Origin: Nereocystis luetkeana
Taxonomy: Eukaryota; Sar; Phaeophyceae; Laminariales; Laminariaceae
Length of the DNA stretch: 64,000 bases
Assembly (NCBI GenBank): GCA_031213475.1
Contig: JARUPZ010000024.1
Span: 7,381,324 to 7,445,323, forward strand
Reading direction: 5' to 3'
A model generated the notes under the pieces. The model was not told the origin of the DNA and searched no databases. It was given only the letters and a program-made list of their open reading frames with translations. The position numbers and the translations under genes are program-made. Shown piece after piece: positions 48,495 to 59,899 of the stretch. Every line of letters starts with the position of its first letter. The first letter of the stretch is position 1.

Positions 48495-48740
48495 GAGGCG
48501 TTCTACGACAGGGGTATCGCATTTGGGCCACCACGTTGTCGTTACCGGGCACCAGTTTAAAAGTGAGTGTGTAACCTGTGCTTTACATTGTTGAGACATG
48601 ATGTGTACGTGCACATGCGAGATGCGTGTAGCGTCAGCCGTATTTATATGCATGTCCCCTTCGATTTCCACACTATACCTTTGGGGGGCACTTGGGAGCC
48701 CTCAGAAAATTTAGGGTGAGCCTCTATTGTAGAACGCCTC
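48495..48740. mobile_element. 246-bp TIR element
   Basis: GAGGCGTTCTACGACAGGGG at the left and CCTCTATTGTAGAACGCCTC at the right are inverted with three mismatches. Related single ends are at 36533 and 63163 (GCGTTCTACGACAGG). Confidence 0.6.
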
Positions 48741-48837
48741 AATAGTATAGAGCTCCCAAAGTGAGGAGCCTCATTTGTTTTTTTTTTGTCCTCTGCTTTC
48801 GTGGCATGACTGCTTGGGCACTTTTTAAACCTTAGAA

Positions 48838-50220
48838 ATGGACTGGCCTGGAGTAGCCGCATGGTGCGCGTATTATGCTCAAGACAGCGCGCATGCATAT
48901 TGTGAAAGGTTTCGGAGCAGCTCGCAAGCGCGATTTTTCCCCAGAGAGGGAGCGTTTTCGAAGAAGCAAAGCACCAGGCCTGCGGCCATGCTCTTGCTGC
49001 TAGTCAAACTCCTCCGGGAGCAGAGCTGGAACGGGAGTGCCGTGCCGAGATCGACGTGCGGTGCAGGTGAAACGCCCATTCTCGTGGCATACGTTTCGAT
49101 GGACCACGCAGCTTGGACCGTTGACTGCCTTCCGATCGTGAGAGATCACTGCCTCTCACAGCTGACGGGGACCTTGCCGCGGCTTTAGCAGAACAACAAA
49201 TAATTATGTGGCGTCTAGGCCATCCTAGGATACTCTAACGCGGGTTTTCTACTGGTATGCAGGCAGGCATGTGCAACGTGGAGAGATGTGGAGGTATGGG
49301 TGACCGCTTATTTGCGTGCCTTATAGTTCCCATATGAAAAACGACACGTGGGTCCGCGTGTCGTCGAGGCCCAATGAACGCGCTTCGTGTGATAACGCGT
49401 CACTCTCGAAGAGGTGAGTGGGAGTGCCGTTTACATGCAGGGCTGTATGGTCGGGTAGGGTAGAAGGTAGAATTGTTAGTTGGCTTTCTTAACCGTCGCT
49501 GACTCTAGTTACTGCTTAGGTTAGCTGCTCACAGCCAAGTTGCGCGTAGATGTTTAACTGAGTTCTGCGTATTCGTGTCTGGAAACACATGTCTCGTTTG
49601 TTTGTGTGGCTCGACGTGGCCTTTCCTCACTAAAAGTTTACCAACACCTCGTAAAGATCATGACATCCAGTACATCACCTATTTATTCTCTCACCGGTCG
49701 TTTTGAGCGGTTGTGGTGCACATACAGACCCAACCCGAGGAGACACATGCGCTACTGATAGATCCTCACGTAGATGGCGCCCAGCCGGCAACACGAAGTA
49801 TATTGTACACCATACAAATCAGGGATATGTCTGCGCTGACAGGCCTAAATCCTCGAGTGGAAACCCTTTCGCCTAACCGAATGTGTGAAACATGCTACAC
49901 TTCGAAACTCGGTTAGTGGTCTTACTGACCCACCCAACTAAGTACCTATCACACAGATGACCGAGACTACCCCCCCCCCCCCCCCACCGCACAATGTGGG
50001 CGCAAATAAATAACTTGTGCAGACGTTGAACAATATGCAGTACCAAATCCCACGAGGTAGCGACAAGCTCGCAGTGAGGTACGCCCAAGGGTGTGCTACA
50101 TTGTCGGACCTATCCCCAATGATGTTCCTTGCGCCCTCGTTGTGCAAGTGGGGAGCTTCGGTCACCTGTGTAATAGCGGTAACGGCCCCAGCCAAGATGT
50201 GCCTTGCTTTACAGCCCTAT
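48838..50220. other. Intergenic, no gene recognised
   Basis: A 116-codon frame at 48838-49188 has no recognisable domain or splice partners. There is a C tract at 49971-49985. Confidence 0.4.
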
Positions 50221-50323
50221 TACGGGGGACCATAGTTAATAGGACCAAATGTTGTTAGTAAAAATGGTCAACTATATAGGTTTTTATGTATACCATAGGT
50301 CCTATTAACTATGGTCCCCCGTA
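50221..50323. mobile_element. MITE of the GGGGGACC family, nearly perfect
   Basis: TACGGGGGACCATAGTTAAT and its exact complement at the right, 103 bp, flanked by CTAT and ATAG; very close to the copy at 2031. Confidence 0.85.
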
Positions 50324-50329
50324 ATAGTG

Positions 50330-51289
50330 GAGAAAGGGATATTTGAGGCCAAAGCTATTCTTCATTGGCGGGGCTCTAAACCTGTTAGTTCTGTTCTGAG
50401 GAAGTACCCAATACCTATGATATGAAACCCCCTTTCATAAGTTTTTGTGTGTTTCGCTCCCCGATGGGTTGGTTAAAATAAAGCTCCAGCTCACCACACT
50501 CCCACATTCATTGGGGATTACTATTAGAAGGTATTCCTTATGCCTGGAGTATGCCAGCCGTAAGATGATGGTCGCGCATTCCAGGTTATCTCGGAAGCCG
50601 TTGTTTTGGGTGGAGATAATGGGCTTCTTACGTTGTAGACCTGGGAAAAGTCCGGTACGACCTCTACCGTTTCATTGCTTGGGGGTGGCGCGTGTTTACC
50701 GTTACGTAGGGCTGCGCTTACATTACTTGGAATTGCAGTGATAGGATTCGTTTTGTTCTGGGGGAAAAACGGTCCACGCATTGGGGAGATCATCGAGTTA
50801 CACTTGGATGACCTTTTGTAGATATCTCTGGGCAGTTGTATTCCTGATTTGTAGGATCTAGCTCGTGTTGTCGGGTGGAAGCCGTAGAACTTGCAGAATC
50901 TGTCATATAACACGTTTACCGAGCTGAGTGTGGGAGTGCTGGATCGGATCACGCTTCCGTAATTTATTCGTGAAATTTCTGTTTTTTCGGTATGAGGAGC
51001 CTCACCAACCTGGGATACACAGCCGTGGGGTGCTTCCCCCTGCTTACCTTGTTTGTGCTGGGTTTAGGTCCGCCCGAAGAGAGATATATGCCCACGTTCT
51101 GCCCTGAGTGTATGTGTTTTTATCTTTGGAACTATGGGGCACTCGGTTTTGACTCCAGCTCAACTCGCTGGAGCTTTTATGCCCTACTGGCTTCTGAACA
51201 AGCCATCGCCTCATCCGTTCACTACCCTCTTTCCCCCGGCAACCGCCCTGGTGTTTCTTTATCGCAGAGGCTTTCAGCGCTTCCACTAT
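50330..51289. other. Intergenic, no gene recognised
   Basis: A minus-strand frame (50524-50952, 142 codons) is open but shows no motif I can assign. GATCTAGCTCGTGTTG at 50855 recurs near 27527. Confidence 0.4.
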
Positions 51290-51399
51290 TACGGGGGACC
51301 ACAGTATCTAGCACCACATATTGTTGGGGAAAAATAGCGAAATATGTATCTTTTTTGTGTGTACCGTACAGTAGGTCCTATTCAATATGGTCCCCCGTA
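51290..51399. mobile_element. MITE of the GGGGGACC family
   Basis: TACGGGGGACCACAGTATCT to AATATGGTCCCCCGTA, flanked by CTAT and ATAG. Confidence 0.8.
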
Positions 51400-52681
51400 A
51401 TAGTTGGCGTGAGGAATGTTGTGCAACAATACGCTCACACGAATTCCTGGCCATTCGCGACACGGTACTGGTGACGGTACAACCTCCCATTCGATGCACT
51501 CATCACACGTTTTCATCGGAAATACGCAGACCATCGGCATGTTCATTCAGCTACTGTGTCAACCTGGCAGTATATTATCCGGAAAATACTGCCAAGTGTG
51601 AATCACTTTGGCCCGTACCGCCACCCATGCGGAACGGGGTTAGCCTTTGGCTTCCAGTCTCGCCCCCCTCATACATTGAGAATCACTTCGAGAGCATCTC
51701 TCCACCGCAAGCACGCGTCAATCATTGACGGAAGCCGCCGCCTAACTACGCGATAGAGGGGAGGCCTTATCTTCCTGAGCTGCCGACAGGAGGAGCGTCC
51801 ATTTCTCGCCCGAAAAAATCCAATTTGGAAATGTTTCTCCGCGTAACCCGACAACCACGGTCGTGTACGTACCCGCTTGTCGCGAAACAAATGCCGACCA
51901 GTCTGATCGGAAGTACAAGCTACTTTTCTACGAGGTGCGTATTTTGGCTATCGACAGGTAGGTGTATCATATTTTCGATCAATCAGATTGGCAGACTCTA
52001 CTACAGTCTACACCACAGAGGTGAAACACATCGTAGCAACTAACTAGCAGTCGCTCACTCGATGAGTTCTTCCCGGCCACACCTGGTAGGAAATTGAGAC
52101 GAAGAGTGCAAACCTTACCATGGGATGGGTCTTAATATTCATGTGTATCTAGCCTTGTCGGTTTGAACGGGCATAGCGGATACCTAGACGGCAGCTAGCT
52201 GTAGTGGGTGAGTGACGGGTACGCTAGCGCGTATCTTGCGCATCTTGACAGCGGCTAGGGGCTGTGTGACCGGGTGGACGCGCCTGTATTTTAGGCCATG
52301 TCGGCCTTCCGTCTGGGCCCTCCGTCAAACCTCCTCAAGGCGGACTGCTGGACGTTCCTGCTGCCCCTTGTTTGGTGCGCTCTCTAACGTGCACCCCGCG
52401 GGAGCGTTACACCTAATGTTTGCTTGAGGCTGGTTGCCTCAGGAGTTATATTCTATATGCATACTTTTTTTTTCATGTGAATTTGCTAAAAGGCACTTGA
52501 TTTTGTTATTCAAAGGACCAGATGATAACATACTAGCGATCGGAATGCTACGACGTCTATATATATTGTGGAGAGAAAGAAGGGTAGTAAAGGAGGGAAC
52601 AACGGACATGAAGTTGAACGGCTCGCACCAGATGTCTATTGTGCGTCAAATACCTTTATACATCACTGCGAATCCACCCTG

Positions 52682-52894
52682 TCACTTCACCCGCACCAGA
52701 CAGCACGCCAAACCCCACACATATTTCTGCCACATTCGCATCGAGCTTTTGTTGCCCTCGTCCACGCCTGCCGGGGCTCCGACGATTTCGACCACAACCT
52801 CATCCGTGGGAGCACCGATGGAATACAGCGTACCATTCTCCGCGATCTCCTGCGCGACGTTCGCGAGGACGTCAGCGGTGTCTCGGTGCCGGCG
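52682..52894 (-). CDS. Unidentified exon-like open frame
   Basis: Minus strand: the acceptor-like GATTTAG precedes an open frame of 71 codons with even composition (TADVLANVAQEIAENG, then TLYSIGAPTDEVVVEIVGAP). No start codon and no family was recognised; the frame ends TGA at 52682. It could be an exon of an undetected gene, a fragment, or chance. Confidence 0.2.
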   Translation of the reverse strand, partial: RRHRDTADVLANVAQEIAENGTLYSIGAPTDEVVVEIVGAPAGVDEGNKSSMRMWQKYVWGLACCLVRVK

Positions 52895-55034
52895 CTAAAT
52901 CGGTGCGTGCGCCATTTCGGCTGATAAGCTAGTCAATAGAGTTGTTTTCCTTCACAGTGGAAAACTAGGAGCATCTCGTCTGGCATCCGCCTCTTCCATG
53001 TGTACTCTGCAATTGCTGTACAAATGAGAGTCTAAGAAGACAGGAGGTTCTTTTGCCACTCCGGTACCACCGTCCCACCTTCCCATACGAAACAGCCTAA
53101 CCTCTCACGCTTCATGAATCCATGCATCACCTCCCCCCCCCTCAATAACAGAGACCAAAAAAGCTTCAATTTCTAGCACCCTCCCCCCCCCCCGCCCCCC
53201 CCCCCCATCCCGGCCAAGTCACAAACCCAACTGGAAAACGTCATCCCCCCCTCCCCCCCCCCCCCTCCTTAAAACACATTTAACCCACTCCCTCGACCCC
53301 CTCCACACTCCCCCCGCCCACTAACATCCCAACTCTGACCCACCCACCATCCATCGGACGCCCACACCCTTGTCGAGGTCGATTGTGAACCCAGAAGAGT
53401 ACGATTATCACGGTACTCGGACGACGCGAACTTGAGAGTTCCAGCCCAACGTCCGTAGCATCCTCGACGACGACGTCGACGGTGGTAGCGACAGAAACAC
53501 AGACAACGTCGGCCACAATGATGATGACGACGGGCCTTCGGCTACGAGCCCTTCCTTTGCGCAACTCCGCGAGCGCAATGTTACCATCGGTCGTCGTGGC
53601 AGAGGGGGGGGGGGGCGTGGCCGGGTCTACGGTGGTGGTGGTCGTCTCGCCTTGCTCAGGAAATGCGGGAAGCACCCACTGGATAGGTTGCTTCTCGCGG
53701 ACTCCATCGACGGAACGGCCGCCGGGGACGCGGCGGCGGCCGGGCACGGACGAAGTGCAAGAGACGGTGGTCGTGCTGTCCAGGTAGTCGGGGCGGCAGG
53801 TCCCAATACAGCGGTTCCGGTCGACGCTCGTTTGCAAAGGGGTGCTCTTACAAAAGCTGCCCTCTCCCACGAATTTCCAAATAATTTTCGGCTCTTCGGC
53901 AAGCAGAGGCGCAGGAGGCCCGGGCGAGTGGAGCAACGCCGATAACTCCAGATAACAGAGAAGGTCAAGGGCCAGACTGACGCGCAGGAATTTCGAGTGC
54001 AGGTGTGTAAAATATCACACGGAGCACAACCATGCACTGCGTTGGCCCCAACGCCGGGAGCGTTTATTGTGCGACCGCCGACCTTAGTAATTTTTTCTAG
54101 ATTCTTGTTTGGCCTCGCTCGGTTTTGCATACAAGTAGTTAATGGACTTCGTCTTCACTGACCACCCTCTCCTGAACCGTAGTTGTACTGGATTTTCGGC
54201 TAGGGTCGTGTACGAGACTGATATCCCCTCGGGTCGTTGTACGAGGCCGGTAGTCCTAACAAAAACAGCTTGCGACATATTGTTTGCGTTCCACTATCAC
54301 TTGGCCTTCGTACAACGTACGTATCAGGTATGAACTAGGGTGCTCCGTTCTAGGTGTAACCTGACGATATACCGGTTGTCGCTGTCGCGTTCGGCTTTTA
54401 TCACGTGGTGTCTCACACACAACCCTCCCGCGAATTGCGCGTGCCTTCTCTCCCTACGTAACTTTCAGAAGGCGCGCCGTACCCGCGGGAGAAAACACAC
54501 GGGACGCGTGGAATCATCCCAACAACAGGAGCGGGAGGAACCCAGCAGGGTAGCAGGCATGAACCGAGCTTCGCGCATTGTTTGTGTTTTTATGTTGGAC
54601 ACCCGACCCGTTCGTTTTTTTATGTCAAGAAACTTTAACGCAGGCAATGCGTGAAGTTCGGTGTACGCGCCTTCTCCCCGCCGGGCTCCACCCGCTGCTC
54701 TTAGGGAGATTATTTCACGCGCTCCGCGTTTCTTTTCCCCTCGGGCAGGGCACGCCTTCTGCGTCACAGGGAGGGAAGGCACGCGCAATTAGCGACCACG
54801 AAAAAAGGTGGAAGGGCGTGGTAGCGAAACCGGTATCCCGCCAGGTTAACCCTAGCACAGGGCACACTAGCTGGTAGTTTATATCTGATACGTACGTTGT
54901 AGGCCAAGTGCGAATGACACATAAGGAAGACAGCACATGCTGCTATTTTTTTGCTATGTTGCGATCACCGGCCTCGTACAACGACTGGAGGGGACATCGT
55001 CTCGTACCCGACCCTAACCGTAAGCCCAGTGCAA

Positions 55035-55289
55035 CCGCGGAGCCATCCCACCGTAGGGGTGCACCAGACATCCCTGAGCTCCCTGCATTAGGATCTCAAT
55101 ATTGCACCCGATACAATACTTGGAATAAATTTGTCCGCACCACCTGATCGGCACTTCTATGCGCTAGTCCTAAAACGAATATCCGAGTAATCGTTTCGTC
55201 CTAACATGTAGTTCCTCACTCGAGGAACTCTATTGGTCAGAAACCTTTGGCCAAGAAAGGGCAACCTCCACCGTGGGGTGACTCCGCGG
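55035..55289. mobile_element. 255-bp TIR element nested in the right arm
   Basis: CCGCGGAGCCATCCCACCG at the left and an inverted GGTGACTCCGCGG at the right bound sequence that has no partner in the left arm, so it was inserted after the palindrome formed. It contains the hairpin AGTTCCTCACTCGAGGAACT (55210-55229). Confidence 0.6.
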
Positions 55290-55637
55290 TCCGGGCGTGG
55301 GTGGGCAGTGAAGCAGAAGGCCATTACCTACTTGTATGGAAAACCGAGCGACGCCAAAAAAGAATGTAGGAAGTTATCAACGGGTGGCGCTCGCACGCAG
55401 GGCGTTCCCGGCATTGAGCTCTTTACATGGTCGTGCTCCATGTGGTATGTTGCACACTCGCAGTCGACATTGCTGCGCGTCAGAGCGATTTATGACCTTC
55501 TCCGTTGTCTGGAGGTCTCTGGGTTACTCCGAAGCCTCTCAGGCCTCTTCTGCCTCTGCTTTCCGACATACCTAACATTTGTTGGACATTAGTTGGAGGG
55601 AACCTTTTGTAAGAGCCCCCTCTTGCAAACAAGCGTC

Positions 55638-55739
55638 GACCAGAACCGCTGTGTTGAATCTGCCGTCCCGGCCACCTGGGTGAGCATGGACCGGAACCGC
55701 TGTGTTGAATCTGCCGTCCCGGCCACCTGGATGAGCATG
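55638..55739 (+). repeat. 51-bp tandem duplication in the right arm
   Basis: Two nearly identical units containing CGCTGTGTTGAATCTGCCGT and ending TGAGCATG. The left arm has only one unit. Confidence 0.8.
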
Positions 55740-56500
55740 GCCACCGCTTCTTGCCTCCGTCCATGCCCGGCCGCCGCCGCGTCCTCGGCCGTTGTTCCGT
55801 CGACGGAGCTCAGGAGAAGGAGCACATCCAATGCAGGCCACTACCGTAGACCCAGCCACGCCCCTCTCCCTCCGTCACGACGACCGATGGTAACATTAAG
55901 CTCGCGCAGATGCGCCTAAAGGCAGGGCTCGTAGCCGGAAGCGTGTCGTCATCGTTGCCGTCATCCAGGATGCTACTCACGCTGGGCTTGAATTGTTAGG
56001 TTCGCGTCGTCCGAGCACCGGCATCATCGTAATATTCTGGGTTCACGATCGACCTCCCCAAGGGTGCGGGCGTCCGATGGTTGGTCGGCGTGTCAGAGTT
56101 GGGATGTTCGTGGGCGGGAGGAGTGTGGGGGAGGAGGTCGGGAGAGTGGGGTAAATGCTTTTGAAGGAGGGGGGGGGCGGGTGCGGTTGACGTATTCCAG
56201 TTGGGTTTGTGGGTTGGTCGGGGAGTGGGGGGGGGGGGGGGACGGGGCGTGGCGGGGGTCTGAAGTGTTTTGATCTTTCTGATGAGGGGGGGGGGGGGGG
56301 GGGGGGAGTGGGGTGTACTCGATAGGGGGTGGGAGCGGTGGGTTTCAACCGGTCACACCTGCAGCACACTTACATCCGCATCAATGCGAATTTCTTGAAT
56401 TCCATAGCCCCCCCCTCTTCTCCCCGGGCATTGTCACGCTGTTCGTTTCAAGTATGGGGCAAACAGTCCGGCTCGTCGTGGGTTCTGTTTGTTGACAGCC

Positions 56501-56637
56501 GTACGGTGCGGTTCGGTGCCGACTTTGTTAGAGTTTGCTGTTGCGATGCGGTATAGTTCGGTTCGCTCGGATGACAGGTGAAATCACACGGTGTGGTGCG
56601 GCTCGGCTACACTGCGCCTCGACCGAACCGTGCCGTA
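56501..56637. mobile_element. ~137-bp TIR element
   Basis: GTACGGTGCGGTTCGGT at the left and ACCGAACCGTGCCGTA at the right are inverted copies; no coding. Confidence 0.5.
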
Positions 56638-56639
56638 GC

Positions 56640-57600
56640 AAAAAACCGCACGGATTGACTGCGCTGTATTCCGGGACTTTTTGTTTCTGTTGTGATGCCC
56701 AACACTGTCGTGACTCGCACGCGTAATGTAGTCTGCATCGCGCGCCGCGAACAAAAGCAGTCGACAGACGATACGAGACCATGGCGGTGGCGTCTAAGTA
56801 AGGCGGGGGTCCGTTTTCCCTCCACGTTCGGGTAAGAAGCGGGTTGTTTGTTTTAACGTAGTGTTCGAATTTCGCTACCAGCGCCTTACGTAGAATATGA
56901 GGAAGTGTGATTATGTTTGAGTTTATATTTAACTTCCTGAATCTTGCAGTCACCTTTTCTTGCTGATTTCCCTTTCGCGGTTAAGGCTTATTGATGATAC
57001 CTATACGCTTCACTAATTTCCTCTACACCTTGATGCACCTTAAGGCCCGGGTGTGTCGGGTAGAGTTGCACTCCGGCGAGTACACGCGGCGAATGGTTGC
57101 TCGAGTTTTCACCATATATCAGAAAAACAAACAGCCGGGTACTCGCGACATTTCTTTTTAGAGGCACTATTTTGGCTTAATAAACGTCTTAGAAATGAAA
57201 TATTTCGGTCGTAGTGTGACCGGGATATAGCGTACCAGGTACGAGTTCCAGTGGAACTCTATACTGAAACGTCACATACCCTGACATATGTATGCCTCTT
57301 TAAAATCGGCTAACAACGGGGTTTGTAGTCGCAAGGGCATTATTATTACCCTGTATGTTTCCTGATACCTGGGGCCTTTACAACTCAAACAACCGGCCTG
57401 TGAGTATTCCACCTGAGGAATAGAGCGAGGACACTCGTTACCCTTGACGTGGACTCATGGTTCTATAACGGATCATGTCTGTCGTGGACAGTCAAAGATC
57501 CTTACTCTTTTCGTGACATGACGTTTTTGGAGTTTACAATCGCGCGGAGATAACAACAACAGATGTTCTGTACTTATTTACCGCCGGCCAGTCGTCTTCC
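56640..57600. other. Intergenic, nothing recognised
   Basis: One TACCAGGTA at 57233. I see no gene or long repeat. Confidence 0.4.
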
Positions 57601-57607
57601 GTTTTAG

Positions 57608-57695
57608 GACCGCAGCCCCGCTTCTTTAGGGACAAAGTGATTAAACTTCGACTGGTTTGTCCCCACAATGGGACTGCGGCACCAAAAGGGTTGAG
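57608..57695. repeat. ~88-bp imperfect hairpin
   Basis: GGACCGCAGCCCC...GGGACAAA pairs with TTTGTCCCC...GGGACTGCGGCACC. Confidence 0.5.
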
Positions 57696-57778
57696 TGGGT
57701 TGCCCCTAAACCAGCTACCCGCAGCTACCTGGTACTTGTATGACGTTCACTGTAAACCATTTTTCGAATAGGAATTCA

Positions 57779-57830
57779 GATGGCCCAAGTCGTCGGTTTT
57801 TGAAACCAACATCTGACGACTTGGGTCATC
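57779..57830. repeat. 18-bp stem hairpin
   Basis: GATGGCCCAAGTCGTCGG (57779-57796) pairs with CTGACGACTTGGGTCATC (57813-57830), two mismatches, 16-nt loop; further partial pairing outside. Confidence 0.6.
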
Positions 57831-57980
57831 GGATTCTCGAATCGAAAAAAAAAAAACGGCCGGAGTTTGCACATTCAGACCGCGTGGAACAGATGATTTC
57901 TGTTTTTAAATCGAAAAATACAAACTCACAGCTGATGTACTCAATTTATTTTTTTCATTAAATTGAAAAAAAATACAAAA

Positions 57981-58050
57981 CTGACGCTCGAAATCGAACC
58001 GCATGGGATTCAGCCCGTGCTTTCACCTTGCCTACCAGGTTAGACAGTAT
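57981..58050 (-). other. tRNA-like sequence, probably not functional
   Basis: On the minus strand CCTGGTAGGCAAGG resembles box A and GCGGTTCGATTTC resembles box B, but the T stem and acceptor stem do not pair properly. It could be a SINE head or a tRNA pseudogene. Confidence 0.3.
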
Positions 58051-58279
58051 CGACGGGTGATCGGTACGTAAGGCCCGAGACTGTAGTACCGCGGTATGTT
58101 GCAGTACGAGTACAACTAAATTTGTTGGTACGGTGCTAAGATGATTCACGGAGTCAAGCGAACATCGAGCGAGAAAAGCCCGAGCGAGACAGGCCAACAG
58201 CAGCCCCAGCACGAGGCCGGGCATCGCAACACACTCGCACAATTCGCGGCCGGACAGGAGAAGGACTCACGTACAGTGG

Positions 58280-58745
58280 GTCGCTCAGGCGGGCTACTGC
58301 AGTGGCACCCTCGAATGTTGCGAAGGGTTTGGGCTGGCGTTCGAATCCCACGCAGGTTTAATATTTCGAGCGAAGTTTTCAGACGTTTGGCAAAAACGGA
58401 ATAAACTGCTGAGAGCGCCTGTTAACCAACCCCGGTGGAACTCCAGTCCCATTTTGGATACAATCCACTCAAATTCCGAGTAATTTTTCCCCCGATTGTC
58501 CAAGAAGCGAGACTGCAGTCCTAAAAGGGATTAAAAGCAGCGTGGAGAGACGCAATCCGAGCGAGTAGATGAGGGAAGAACGGGTAGTATTCTTGCCGTA
58601 AAAATGTAAGGCAAGAACCGTACGAAGTGGGGAGGAGTGAGAAGACCCTGCTTTGTGTCCCCGGATCTGAGTTACGACTAAGGAGGCGATAAACACGAAA
58701 AAGGGGCAAAGACGATGAATGCGATAGGAAAAAGAAAAACCGGTC
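58280..58745 (+). mobile_element. Second copy of the tRNA-derived SINE
   Basis: The head has GCGTTCGAATCCCACGC (box B and T stem). The body shares GAGGGAAGAA, CCCCGGATCTGAGTTACGA and a GATGAATGCGATAGG A-rich end with the copy at 22676. Confidence 0.6.
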
Positions 58746-58784
58746 GGCAACAGAGCATTTCATCTTCACCATTATTTCCTAGGT

Positions 58785-59890
58785 TTAGTTGTCCGTGGTC
58801 CAAGATGATAGGGGTATCCCCGCTCTCGAAGTACTTGGAGAAGTCGCGATCCATCCGGTCACGAAATGCGTAGGTAGGTGTTGGGTCCTTGCAGGAGAAA
58901 CCCAGAAAGCATCGTCAGCTGGGCAGCGATCTCGCTTCGTGGTTGAAGGTGGGCTTCCACCTTCTGAGGAGATACAGGGCGGACGATCAGCCCCATCGGG
59001 GCTGAGAGCATGCTGTAGGAAGTACCTCACGTGCGACGAGCGCGTCACAGCCGACAGATCCTCCCCATAACTGCCGGTCGCCCTATCTATGGAGAGGGTA
59101 ATCGATGTTTTCACCCATGATGACATCTGAAAGAACAAACGTTCCGTAGTGCGCAGGGGATTCAAGATCTCTCGCGTCCGGCTCCGAAACCGTCGCTAGC
59201 GTCTGAGCCCCGCGTCTGCTGTCTGTGTGGTTCACGAGGAGAGCGAATGCTGTGTGCCTATCCCGCGGGGGGAATATCCGTCACTTGGTACAACTACAAC
59301 CTCCGACAAACGAAATCAATGCGGGAATTCATGCGTGGATAAACTGATCTACGGCACGCTCCCCAAGAGACTCGTCTGGACACAGGCGGCCGGTACAGCT
59401 ATGCCTCGCGCACCATATATTGCGTGTAATACTATTTATTTCGTATGTTTTCGACAAGTTTAATGTCGACGACGGCAAGCACACTGGCGGGATGGTATTT
59501 TTCAAGGGTACGCTGGATCTTGTTTTTTCAACAGGGGGACCGTTTTACGGGACGACATGTCAGCGGGTTGCTTCAAGTCAGCGCGCTGATCGTGGTTCAT
59601 GCCTCTTATTGCCAACAAGGTTAACTGCGCCCCCGACGACAGACGGTCGGGCCGCCCTGACCATGCGACGAGGCGCTGAAATTATTTTCCTTCGTGCGCA
59701 TTACCAAGTACCGGCTGCCCAGTACGCGTGTCTCGCCGTACTGTGCGACGGGGGAGAGGTAGACGATGTTTTCGCGGCCTACGTTCGGTCGCTTCCTCTC
59801 GCTATTAAAAACGTCCTTCCTGCGTTTGTAAGAACGACTTTTTCCCACCCTCACCACGACTGCTGCGGGTCGACGACGGGACATTGAAGT
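58785..59890 (+). pseudogene. Possible retroelement remains
   Basis: At 59450-59560 the + strand reads DDGKHTGGMVFFKG, loosely like the Copia RNase H 'D..kSt.Gyv..l.g' motif. Neighbouring frames are broken and no reverse transcriptase or integrase motif is seen. Weak assignment. Confidence 0.2.
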
Positions 59891-59899
59891 TTATGGACA

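Larger units (their letters stand above)
53125..56310. repeat. ~3.2-kb imperfect palindrome (long inverted repeat)
   Basis: Left arm about 53125-54580 and right arm about 54645-56310, reading outward from a centre near 54612. Paired landmarks: ACGAGGCCGG (54241) with CCGGCCTCGT (54968); ACAAGTAGTT (54130) with TACTTGTATGG (55328); CTTACAAAAG (53847) with CTTTTGTAAG (55604); matching G/C tracts at the outer ends. By eye roughly four fifths of bases agree. Offsets shift by about 250 bases outside 55289 because of a nested element. A translated segment is partly conserved in both arms (NYLYAKPSEAKQESRK / TYLYGKPSDAKKECRK), which suggests the arms once coded. No family was recognised. Confidence 0.8.

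Noticed and set aside
48838-49188. 116-codon frame with a Leu-rich centre
   Set aside because: Composition is plausible, but there is no recognised family and no evidence beyond its length.
53280-53936. 218-codon minus-strand open frame
   Set aside because: It lies wholly in one palindrome arm. The other arm shows stops and shifts in the same frame, and composition is Thr/Val/Pro-rich without a known domain.
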